Source: Acrasis kona (taxonomy: Eukaryota; Heterolobosea; Eutetramitea; Acrasida; Acrasidae). Taken from it: 25,505 nt of DNA. Every line of letters starts with the position of its first letter. Position 1 is the stretch's first letter. The DNA lies in the NCBI GenBank assembly GCA_026419775.2, contig JAOPGA020001081.1:1-25505 (forward strand), in the 5' to 3' direction. The notes beneath the pieces are model-generated. The model worked only from the letters and a program-made list of their open reading frames with translations. It ran no database searches and was not told the origin of the DNA. A program made the position numbers and the translations under genes. Below are positions 9,777 through 17,635 of this stretch, piece by piece.

Positions 9777-10081
9777 ATGATAGCCATGGAACTGGAGTTC
9801 AGATGTAGTGTCAGCCGCAGTTATAACAAGTATAGTTTTAATTGCTTCAGTATGAGCATGTTGAGTCTCTTTATAAATCATGCTGCTTTAAATCGTTCTA
9901 GAGGAATTTTGTTCGATCAGATTTCTCGGTATGAACAATCTCAGGTGGATCAGTCCAATTTTATGAAAAAGTGCAAGTCAATAAGATGTTTGAAGTTCAG
10001 ACATGGTCACAAAATGTTGGTGCAGTTTTGACGTGTTGTGGATTGTACAACTTCAGAAAGATGCATGGATCCTATGCTTGA
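9777..10081 (+). pseudogene. Decayed tetraspanin-like fragment
   Basis: The frame ending at TGA 10079-10081 contains VQTWSQNVGAVLTCCGLYNF. This matches the tetraspanin large extracellular loop signature, in which a Trp and Gln precede the invariant Cys-Cys-Gly, often followed by x-Tyr-Asn. The N-terminal part of the loop appears to lie in another frame upstream (9777 to about 9965, with SRYEQSQVDQSNF), so a frameshift near 9966 is needed. No transmembrane helix 4 follows. It is therefore a broken remnant. The large transposon begins 83 bp downstream and may have helped destroy the gene, but I could not find the missing half on the other side. The call rests on one strong motif. Confidence 0.4.
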
Positions 10082-10164
10082 ATTAATGATTATTCAATTA
10101 ATTTTGTTTTACTGGTAAAACCAAAAGACCTTCTTGTTTAATTTCAATTTTACCGGTAAATCTA

Positions 10165-10182
10165 CAGGGGGGTCCACCTTGG
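10165..10182 (+). repeat. Left terminal inverted repeat
   Basis: CAGGGGGGTCCACCTTGG is a perfect inverted match to 16527-16544. It is preceded by TA at 10163-10164. TGCGGT (10187-10192) and GAAATGAGCTA (10193-10203) are subterminal motifs shared, inverted, with the right end. Confidence 0.95.
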
Positions 10183-10344
10183 ATTGTTGCGGTGAAATGA
10201 GCTACGCTAAAATAAATTATTATTTTTAAAATAATATTGCCCGATTACTATATTAGGGTTCATATCAGGAGGAACGTATTCGAGGTATATGCACAAGGTA
10301 ACAACGTTTTCAATTTCTCATATGAGAATTTAAAGACAAACAAT

Positions 10345-11433
10345 TTATTTATTGGTTGTTTTTGACTTTTTTGATATCTTTTTAGGGTTTGGCCTTAGTG
10401 CATTTTGTAGCGGATCGGACCTTTTGCGTGGCAGTGTTGATATAGCATTAAAGAACGAGTTTTTGTCAGTAAAGAAGACTAATGAAAATCTATCTCCAAC
10501 AACGTTTTGATTATAATGGTAAATGTTTGCTGCATCAAAATGTACAAGGTCCCCTGCTTCTGCATCAAACCCCGTGAGAACGTTATCCAATATTAGTTCT
10601 GCCCTGCTAAATTCTCCAAATGGTACAACAAATGCGTGGCCGAACTCAGGGTCTGCTTCATCCATGTGTCTACTTGTTGTTCCATAGTTAATAGCAACAC
10701 AATTAAATGGTGCAAACTTTGATATCTCATTATTGTTAGCACATTTGTATGCTTCAAATAAATGTGGCATCTTCTTTTTAACATAATCTGTTATAGTACT
10801 GAATAGTCCTGACTTATCGTTTTGTTCTAACCATTTTTGTGAATGCTCATTTTTTGTTTCTGATGTTGTGAATACAAATTTCTGGTACTTCCTCCAGCTC
10901 CCAATGTGATGTACCGCTTTCACATTCTTCACCTCTTCTTCTCCTGATTGTGGGGGTAATGCCTCTGCAAGCAGCAATGTGGAATTGTATAGTACTTGCA
11001 TCATTTCCTTTGTAAAAATGTTCTTCGACAACTCGGCAATTATCCCACCATTTGGATGGTGCATCGCGTAATTACACTTAAACACTTTGTAGTCCCTTCT
11101 TTTAAGTAGCGTGTAAAATGCTTCTTTTGAACCCTGTGGTGATTTATGATTGAGAACAAATCCTAATTCTTTCACAGCCACATTTGTGACTGTGTTTTCA
11201 TTTGAATCTGTTTGACGATTAACCTCTTCACTATCATCCATTGAGCTGATTGTTTCATCTACATCTCTCATACCAGAGGTGTCAACCACACCTACTGAGC
11301 CTATAACGTTTACTGCATCCATTTTGTCCAAACTTTCAACTATGAGGGGCTTTTCATGTACTTGTATTATTTTCTTTGCTCTGTTCGAAAATAATTCACA
11401 CTGCTCCTCATCAAGTGACTCGAACTTTTTCAT
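10345..11433 (-). CDS. TET/JBP-like 2-oxoglutarate/Fe(II) dioxygenase carried by the transposon
   Basis: The 362-aa product has a C-terminal double-stranded beta-helix dioxygenase domain (about 240-325). The iron ligands are His256 and Asp258 in RHMDEAD and the distal His306 in IYHYNQN; Arg315 in GDRFSLVFF is the expected 2-oxoglutarate-binding residue. FNCVAINYG before HxD, VVPFGEF, a LILDN segment, then AGDLVHFDA, follow the order seen in TET/JBP enzymes, which oxidise 5-methylcytosine or thymine. The first 100 residues are acidic and low-complexity, and the tail is basic (KKISKKSKTTNK), possibly for DNA binding. The ATG at 11431-11433 lies directly after an in-frame TAA that ends the 73-aa ORF. 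The role in transposition (altering base modification of the element or target) is inference; the substrate cannot be read from sequence. Confidence 0.8.
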   Translation of the reverse strand: MKKFESLDEEQCELFSNRAKKIIQVHEKPLIVESLDKMDAVNVIGSVGVVDTSGMRDVDETISSMDDSEEVNRQTDSNENTVTNVAVKELGFVLNHKSPQGSKEAFYTLLKRRDYKVFKCNYAMHHPNGGIIAELSKNIFTKEMMQVLYNSTLLLAEALPPQSGEEEVKNVKAVHHIGSWRKYQKFVFTTSETKNEHSQKWLEQNDKSGLFSTITDYVKKKMPHLFEAYKCANNNEISKFAPFNCVAINYGTTSRHMDEADPEFGHAFVVPFGEFSRAELILDNVLTGFDAEAGDLVHFDAANIYHYNQNVVGDRFSLVFFTDKNSFFNAISTLPRKRSDPLQNALRPNPKKISKKSKTTNK

Positions 11434-11655
11434 TTAAGGCGATTTTCCCTGATACTTTGCTAAATGAAATTTACATACAAACCCATCCGGTACGGTTGTT
11501 ACGTCAGGATTTTCTGATAATAGAACCTTTAAAATCCTATGCGTTAGTGAATGTGATGGAGTTCCAGAAGCATTTGTATAAAATCTCCCCTTTCTGTGTT
11601 TGACAACTGTCTTTGTAGAGCAGCAGGAGCACACGAATTGTCTGTTTTTTGACAT
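11434..11655 (-). CDS. Small C2CH zinc-binding ORF immediately upstream of the dioxygenase
   Basis: 73 codons from an ATG at 11653-11655 to TAA at 11434-11436. Cysteines at 9, 11 and 12 and the Cys61-x2-His64 pair give a C2CH spacing (about 49 residues between pairs) reminiscent of THAP-type DNA-binding fingers, but I do not see the other THAP residues. It is in the same frame as the dioxygenase, and the TAA is the only codon between this ORF and the dioxygenase ATG. It may be the N-terminal DNA-binding domain of that enzyme reached by readthrough or splicing, a separate protein, or a domain cut off by a nonsense mutation. A possible intron from GTATGT inside this ORF to an AG just past the dioxygenase ATG would remove the stop in phase but also the Cys-His pair. 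Confidence 0.55.
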   Translation of the reverse strand: MSKNRQFVCSCCSTKTVVKHRKGRFYTNASGTPSHSLTHRILKVLLSENPDVTTVPDGFVCKFHLAKYQGKSP

Positions 11656-11829
11656 TACAATAAATACTTTTCAACAGTGGAACTGTTTTTTGGATAATAT
11701 TTAGATAGATGCAAGCTAAATTCTTGTTTATACAGAATGTACTCACACTATAGATGTATAATATTGAGTCAAACTGTTGGTAACACTTTGAATACACTTA
11801 ACAAAATAGCTTTGACTGAAGAATTTATT

Positions 11830-14800
11830 TTACATAATGATAGAGTCATGATATTTAATACTTTCTCTACCTTGATATCGTGTTGGCTTAGCCAATGATG
11901 AGTTATAAATATTATTACGGTTATTAGACATTACGTATGGCACTATATTTAACGAGAAATCATCTGATGCACCTGCTTTTGTCCCATCCATTATATCTAA
12001 ATAGTAGAATGTGTTTAAAATGCCACTAAGATCATAATCTTTTAAAAACAAATATCCAATTTCATCATATATATCTTCGATCAAAAATTGATATCTGCAT
12101 ATATCGTTGTCACTAAAATATTTGCACATCGTTTTTGCAATAAATAACACCCAATAACCACAACTCCAATTGTCGTTTTGGAATCCATCTTTAAACAACC
12201 GTTGAAAATGGAAATTTTCATTTATAACATTTATTTCAAGTAATGCATTCTCTAGCTGTGCATTGTTCCCAATTGAATCAAAATAAATGCAATATACCTT
12301 GTTATCATAAGTAAAACAAGTTAGAGAGGTGTAATGTTGCATAAACAAAAAAACATAATAACAATAACTGTTCGTTTTAAGCACTTCGCAGATGTTTCTG
12401 TAGATATCTGATTCGTCATACACACCTTGGTCTTCGTATTGAAAATATTCTCGAACAATAAAGTTCCCATTTTCAAATATCTTGTTCAATACCGAACACA
12501 TTGTTGTGACGTTCAAACGAAAACCTGGTGTACTAGTATCAATACTATCTGGGTAAATGCTAAAATTGTCATCAAAGTTAGTTGTAGCACCCTCAGAGTT
12601 TGGTCTTCTTATGCACTTTGGGTTTTTTTGTCTAGAATGACAATTTAGCCCACAAAGTCTGTTGGCAACCTTGCAAGGACATTTAATAGTTGCACATTTG
12701 CTACTTGATCTACACAAACAATGGCCTGGGTCATCTAATTTGGCCCTTTTGTTCACCTGTTTAGTTTTTTCAATAGACTCTAGCTCTCGTTTCTTGTGTT
12801 TTATTGCAGGGTTGAGACTGTTATTTTGTTCAGAGACAGGTTCTGCTGTTACAATATCATCATACTCATCTAAATAGTCAATTGCAGCATTTTCTTCCAG
12901 GTCATCAATTTCAATATTCTCATCGTCATCGAAGTTGTTATCGTTCTCAATATCTTCATTTGGTAGGTTCAATCTATTGATAATATAACTGACAATATCT
13001 CTGTGGTGATGTAATATCACATCATATGTCATTTGAACATCCCATTCCGCTCTATGATGTATTGATGAACTATAACTAGCCTCGCCAAAACATGAAATGA
13101 ACAAATCCTTCAACTTCTTTGATTTCTTTACTTGTCCCTCTACTGTGACACCATCTACAAAAGACATTGTGTCTAACCATATCCAGTCTTTATCCCATTC
13201 CTTTTGCAATGTCTTATCAGCCCAATAATCAAGTCTAGACTTGTCAAACTTGCAGTTATGACCAAGTATAATTGGAATTGCTCTACCATTGTTTGTCAAG
13301 TAAGATGCTAGGAGCTCTAATGCCTCGTCCATTTGAACTGCATCTTCAACCATAGAAGGAGTAATTCTATGTGCTTTTGTTATTGCTTGTTTACTCCACA
13401 TTGCAGAATTGGTACTGTCAACAATAATTGGTAAGATCTGAGGCCCTGGATTAACTAACAACGTTCTGATACAAGGGTCGTTAAAGGAGTTTACAGCTAT
13501 TTGAACAATACCAGCAGTTTTAGCTAAACTGGTTGTTTCAATATCAATAATTACTATATGATATTGTTTCCCATTATGAATGTCTGTATCAAAAACTAAA
13601 TCTTCACAGTCAAATTCTTCACTGACCAGAATTACTGTTTCGTCTGGAAGTTGGCTATTAACTTGCTTTGATAGTGGTTGTAGATCAATGCCTAGTTCAC
13701 TCTCATGTATGACAGCTTTAATAATTGACTTTGCAGCAAAATAAACAGCATCTGATTTTTCAGCACCATTTGCCAAATCACTTCTGAAATTCACCTGTGA
13801 CTCAATATGTGACAAAATACATGATCGCTGAATTTCATTTGCAATCGCTTTTGCTGATTTTCCACTAGCATCGACTTCTTTGAAATGCTCAACAGTAAGA
13901 TGAGTGACTAAAGACCCTAGCATTTTATATGGTTTATGCCCACAACTCTCGTATATGCATTGAAATAATACACTTCTTCTATGACCATGTATATTTCTTA
14001 CTGTAGGATCATGTCGACCTGCTGTTCTAGCATTTAGTTTCTCTTTTCCTTGCTTTGATAAAACCGGTTTATTTGAATCTCTCTTTGGGATTTTGTGAAT
14101 ATTAGGGATATCAGGCAATGGTAAAACAACATCTAACGAATTGTAACATTGTGTAGGACCAGGAGGTGGCAAATTTATCAATCTTTCTTTCGGGTCTGCA
14201 TGAATATTTTGCAGTACCCACCATGCATATCCATATGTATTAATAAACTCTCTAGCAGTTGGATATGGTACCTTTGATCGAACAACACTAAATGTATGCT
14301 CAACAGTTAGAGTTGAAAGAGATGATAGCTTTATAAATTCTCCAATCCTAGTGTCAAGAGCTTTTCCTTTTCGTTTTAGAAACTTGATAAGTGATTGACA
14401 TGATGTACAAAAGCTTTTAACTCGGAAAAAAGTCCTGTCGTCAAAATTATTTCTACTGTGACCTTTACCTCCACCTGCTCTTCTTTGAGGCTTAGTTGTG
14501 TTTATTTTTGTAAAGTAGTCTAGAGTCTTTTGTAGTGCAGTCATTTTCTCGTTTAAAGACATTTGATCATTAGGTATTCTCGGAATTTCATATATGTTTC
14601 TGATATTTTCCAGAAATTTTGATAATACTTTTGAAATATCAGTACCAATATCTCGCAATACTGTAACAACTTTTGGGTTCACAATGTTTTTCAAATGTTT
14701 GAAGTTCATTACATCACTAGGTGACAAGTCATCTGATGATAAAAGACTTGATAACTCTCCATGTGTACCATGTAAGGTAACTAAATCTGATAAACGTATA

Positions 14801-16335
14801 GGTACAACTACATCTTTGCCACTAGAGTCTTTGATAACATCATAGAATGTCCTTGTTTTGAAAGCATTTCGCAAAGATTTGGCAAGGTGTTCAGCATCAA
14901 AGATATGAAACCAATTGTTTTTAAATGGTCGAGACAGGTTCCAACTGTTCATTTTGGTTAAAAAATCCTCGTTATGGACTAAATCACCATCTGAACTACT
15001 GCCAATAAACTGCATGTTCTCATCTTCCAGTTCTTCTACAATATGTTTTATTTTCTGCATCACCCATGCATCAGTGTTGTTATCCTTGTATAATTTATTT
15101 TCAACATGAACCCATAGGCCAACTGGAAGAGTTATTTGACCACATATACTAGTAGCTTTAAACACACAGATCTTATTCCCAAGTTGTCGGTCCAGATCAA
15201 TGTCACTCATTTCTTCAAATTCTTGAAACGTTAAGATTTTTTCCCCCCCTACAATGAAATCATTCCATGCCTCATACCCTGCTCGTATCTCCATGTCATC
15301 ATAAGAAATTATGTAATATGGTGAAATAAACTTCTTGGACCTTTCAGTATTGATTTTTTCTTTTGTAACAGCAAATTTAGTTTTGTCAACTAAACCATAC
15401 CAGCCCTTTGGAGTTCTGCTTTTCAACATACTGACAGACACGGTGAACAAATTTTTATTTAAGGAAGTATGAAAAGCTTTGTTAATCTTACTGCTATTGG
15501 AACCACCACCCAAAACATCAAACACTTTCGTACCAGCATAATATCGAACCAACAACCAAAATCTCAACATTGTATCGGAGTAACGAGTTGCATATGGTGA
15601 AACCCCCATGTTGTTTAACATGTCAATTATCATTTGTTCTTGGAAGTTATTGTCAAAGTGGCCTTCTAGTACTTTATTAACAAAGAGCTTGATAAGATCT
15701 GCTCTTTTGTTATTTGTTTCTTGACTAATGGAGCTTGATGGTACAGGGACAAAGGCAGAGTATTCTTTTATTACACTTTGTGCAGCTTCAAGTTGAGCAT
15801 CTGCAATGTGTGGCATGATTCGCAAATGCTTGGATTCTGATTTACTAAAAGAATATTTGTCTGACATCTGTGAATTTAATCGTTTCAACTTTTGTGTCAA
15901 TAAAGCTTTTGTTTTGGCACACTCTTCACACACATTTGATCGTTGTTGCTTCAATCTTTTACATTGTACGGAACGTATTCTGTTTTGTACCCTTATGGCC
16001 ATTACAACAAGCTTAGTAGCAGCACTAGTCGTCCCAGAGAGAATGTTCCCATAAGGATCAAGTAAAGTTTCAAAATCTTTCAAATCTAGACCTATGCAAT
16101 GTACATTCAACCTCTCAAAATCTGTACGTTGGGAACAGTAGGTCTGATGTCTTGCAATATTGGTTGATGATTGGAACCTGTGACAGTAGAAGCAGGCAGT
16201 TAATAATGGTGATTGACAAATCTCACAACTGACGGACCAATCAAAGTTAATATGGTGTGGATCAGCGATGCATTGTTTTTGTTGCGTATGCAGTGAATAT
16301 TGTTGTTCATTTAAATGGTCAACATGTGTTTGCAT
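11830..16335 (-). CDS. 1501-aa transposase with DEDDh exonuclease, CXC and Ulp1-like protease domains
   Basis: Domains in order. N-terminal zinc finger: C37-x2-C40, C48-x2-C51, H62, C67, plus VCEEC (136-140). RNase H-type core: candidate acids Asp346/347 (ISYDDMEI), Asp449 (GSSSDGD), FDAEHLAKSLRN (479-490, like the DpHLxKxxRN of P-element transposases) and Glu679 (LTVEHTFSVVRS). C2H2 finger: C793, C798, H812, H817. DEDDh exonuclease (about 926-1115): Asp931 and Glu933 (DIETT), Asp1031 (GHNCKFD), His1094 and Asp1099 (HRAEWD), all present. Acidic linker and basic KHKKRE. CXC zinc cluster: 1206-1241. Ulp1/C48-like protease: His1334, Asp1353 (YFDS), Gln1386 and Cys1392 (NWSCG). It has one exon and its ATG sits about 190 bp inside the right end. 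AATAAA follows the stop. The exonuclease may trim ends and the protease may remove SUMO-like tags from host factors; both roles are inference. Confidence 0.88.
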   Translation of the reverse strand: MQTHVDHLNEQQYSLHTQQKQCIADPHHINFDWSVSCEICQSPLLTACFYCHRFQSSTNIARHQTYCSQRTDFERLNVHCIGLDLKDFETLLDPYGNILSGTTSAATKLVVMAIRVQNRIRSVQCKRLKQQRSNVCEECAKTKALLTQKLKRLNSQMSDKYSFSKSESKHLRIMPHIADAQLEAAQSVIKEYSAFVPVPSSSISQETNNKRADLIKLFVNKVLEGHFDNNFQEQMIIDMLNNMGVSPYATRYSDTMLRFWLLVRYYAGTKVFDVLGGGSNSSKINKAFHTSLNKNLFTVSVSMLKSRTPKGWYGLVDKTKFAVTKEKINTERSKKFISPYYIISYDDMEIRAGYEAWNDFIVGGEKILTFQEFEEMSDIDLDRQLGNKICVFKATSICGQITLPVGLWVHVENKLYKDNNTDAWVMQKIKHIVEELEDENMQFIGSSSDGDLVHNEDFLTKMNSWNLSRPFKNNWFHIFDAEHLAKSLRNAFKTRTFYDVIKDSSGKDVVVPIRLSDLVTLHGTHGELSSLLSSDDLSPSDVMNFKHLKNIVNPKVVTVLRDIGTDISKVLSKFLENIRNIYEIPRIPNDQMSLNEKMTALQKTLDYFTKINTTKPQRRAGGGKGHSRNNFDDRTFFRVKSFCTSCQSLIKFLKRKGKALDTRIGEFIKLSSLSTLTVEHTFSVVRSKVPYPTAREFINTYGYAWWVLQNIHADPKERLINLPPPGPTQCYNSLDVVLPLPDIPNIHKIPKRDSNKPVLSKQGKEKLNARTAGRHDPTVRNIHGHRRSVLFQCIYESCGHKPYKMLGSLVTHLTVEHFKEVDASGKSAKAIANEIQRSCILSHIESQVNFRSDLANGAEKSDAVYFAAKSIIKAVIHESELGIDLQPLSKQVNSQLPDETVILVSEEFDCEDLVFDTDIHNGKQYHIVIIDIETTSLAKTAGIVQIAVNSFNDPCIRTLLVNPGPQILPIIVDSTNSAMWSKQAITKAHRITPSMVEDAVQMDEALELLASYLTNNGRAIPIILGHNCKFDKSRLDYWADKTLQKEWDKDWIWLDTMSFVDGVTVEGQVKKSKKLKDLFISCFGEASYSSSIHHRAEWDVQMTYDVILHHHRDIVSYIINRLNLPNEDIENDNNFDDDENIEIDDLEENAAIDYLDEYDDIVTAEPVSEQNNSLNPAIKHKKRELESIEKTKQVNKRAKLDDPGHCLCRSSSKCATIKCPCKVANRLCGLNCHSRQKNPKCIRRPNSEGATTNFDDNFSIYPDSIDTSTPGFRLNVTTMCSVLNKIFENGNFIVREYFQYEDQGVYDESDIYRNICEVLKTNSYCYYVFLFMQHYTSLTCFTYDNKVYCIYFDSIGNNAQLENALLEINVINENFHFQRLFKDGFQNDNWSCGYWVLFIAKTMCKYFSDNDICRYQFLIEDIYDEIGYLFLKDYDLSGILNTFYYLDIMDGTKAGASDDFSLNIVPYVMSNNRNNIYNSSLAKPTRYQGRESIKYHDSIIM

Positions 16336-16526
16336 TACTACATTTTCATAAAGTCTTAAGACTCGTTGTCAGAACTGGATATTTAAAATGTGTGGTTATT
16401 TTTATAATCTCTAATTGGGAAAATGCTTTTTAATATAGAAACTTTAAAATAAATATTTATTAATTTAGATGAGACGTCAACTCAAAATTCTTCATAGCTC
16501 ATTTCAGATTTTATTTAACCGCACTA

Positions 16527-16544
16527 CCAAGGTGGACCCCCCTG
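16527..16544 (-). repeat. Right terminal inverted repeat
   Basis: CCAAGGTGGACCCCCCTG is the exact inverse of the left end and is followed by TA at 16545-16546. On the minus strand it is followed by TGCGGT, a 12-bp spacer absent from the left end, and GAAATGAGCTA. Confidence 0.95.
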
Positions 16545-16771
16545 TATATTTCATGTATGAGCAACATTGTGGGAATAACGGTGGGAAATCTTTTTTTGTT
16601 AATGATGTTTGACATTTACCCGAAAAGTCAAGTTAGAGATTATCGCCTCCAATTGGACAGCTGTTCGGAATCTTTTACAATCAATAAGTATGTCAAGTAG
16701 CACCCCTGCTGATTTGAGTAAGTTCCCTGGTTGCAAAAATTCAAATATATACCAAAGTCACTTTCGTTTAA

Positions 16772-17446
16772 ATGGCAGAGGAGCCCCGAGAAGAATACAG
16801 AGAAGAGGACCTACGTTTTTCATATAAAGTTGCGGCTGGAAGTACAATTGTTGGTGGTGTTGGCGCATCTTTAATGTTTTTATGTTTAAAAACGCAAAGA
16901 AATGCCCCTAACACAGACCATCCACCCTTGTTTAACACAGAACCTGTCCTTGACACAGTGGCAGTCCCTGCTATATTGTCAGATCCTGGAACATTAGAAA
17001 GAGTTAACATTTTTCTGAAATCTGCAAACAACGCTATTGATAATCTGAATCAGTTGATAGAAAAACTGGTTCGTTTAGAGGAGTTGGTCGTTAAATCCGC
17101 CATATTAACCTCTGCCCCAGTGCTTTTCGGAAAATTGATTAAGCGGGTGTGGAGGAGTGGTATTTGCCTTCTCATCTCATCTAGAGATGAACACATTGTA
17201 GTCGAGGCACTTTTAGAGTATAGTAAACTTCTTGGTGAGAAGCACAAGGTAAACACACCAATACTTGTAATGTAACACGTTTAGATCGATATCATCAAAC
17301 TCCGCTCATCAAACTCGGATGATGAAGAGCAAAGTATCATTTGCTTTGACGAAAAGAGTGATAACCTTATAATACTAATTCAATTCGCAAATTTAACAAA
17401 ATTTAACAAAATGCTACGGCTTTCAGCTCGTACTGTTTATTTATAA
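16772..17446 (+). CDS. Hypothetical protein with one membrane helix, two exons
   Basis: Exon 1 is 16772-17248, the intron is 17249-17284 (36 nt, GTAAAC...GTTTAG) and exon 2 is 17285-17446, giving 211 aa. Without splicing the frame would end at 17275, inside the intron. After an acidic N-terminus (MAEEPREEYREEDLR) a hydrophobic segment at about 19-40 (VAAGSTIVGGVGASLMFLCL) could be a membrane anchor. An amphipathic helical region (VNIFLKSANNAIDNLNQLIEK) and a second Leu-rich exon follow. No family was recognised. It starts 225 bp beyond the transposon's right end; TCAAATATATACC (about 16740) may be a TATA-like element. The stop overlaps a 16-bp perfect palindrome (17446-17461). Confidence 0.6.
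17249..17284 (+). other. Spliceosomal intron, 36 nt
   Basis: GTAAAC...TTTAG, phase 0, containing the stop that would end the unspliced frame. It has the same size class as other introns in the window. Confidence 0.65.
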
Positions 17447-17635
17447 TAATTGTACAATTATGACTAAAGTGATCAGATCTTGAGCAGTTTATCAAATAAA
17501 CTTGCGTTTGCGATAAGTGTTTTAGGTATAAGAACATAAGGCTGCGGGACGGGCTCGCTTCGCTCGCAGCTCGCTACGCTCGCGGACGGGTGCTAAATTT
17601 GCGAATCTTCGGGTGGTGAGGGAGGGAATAGAGTC
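17447..17635. other. Intergenic segment with a GC-rich GCTCGC island
   Basis: No gene. 17541-17593 is strikingly GC-rich inside AT-rich DNA. It contains four copies of GCTCGC with spacers of 3, 1 and 3 bases, framed by GGGACGGG on the left and GCGGACGGG on the right. The region lies just before the start of the repeat-protein gene. Confidence 0.6.

Larger units (their letters stand above)
10165..16544 (-). mobile_element. 6.4-kb TIR DNA transposon with transposase-exonuclease-Ulp1 and TET/JBP-like dioxygenase
   Basis: The 6380-bp element is bounded by perfect 18-bp inverted repeats (10165-10182 and 16527-16544) and flanked by TA on both sides (10163-10164 and 16545-16546). Subterminal pieces TGCGGT and GAAATGAGCTA also recur inverted at both ends, with about 12 extra bases between them on the right. 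All three internal ORFs lie on the minus strand: a 1501-aa multidomain transposase (11830-16335), a 73-aa zinc-binding ORF (11434-11655) and a 362-aa 2OG-Fe(II) dioxygenase (10345-11433). Intact long ORFs and identical TIR cores suggest recent activity. The transposase core resembles the P-element/THAP9-type RNase H fold. TET/JBP genes riding with KDZ transposons and their CXC/Ulp1 domains are known in fungi, but I know no family combining these parts. The TA flanks could be a 2-bp duplication or chance. Confidence 0.9.

Noticed and set aside
11673-11687. Small hairpin AACAGT-GGA-ACTGTT between the transposase and the zinc ORF
   Set aside because: Six-base arms are too short to support a terminator or RNA element.
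17446-17461. Perfect 16-bp palindrome ATAATTGTACAATTAT at a gene's stop
   Set aside because: AT-rich palindromes of this size are common here, and eukaryotic termination does not use such hairpins. No second copy was noticed.
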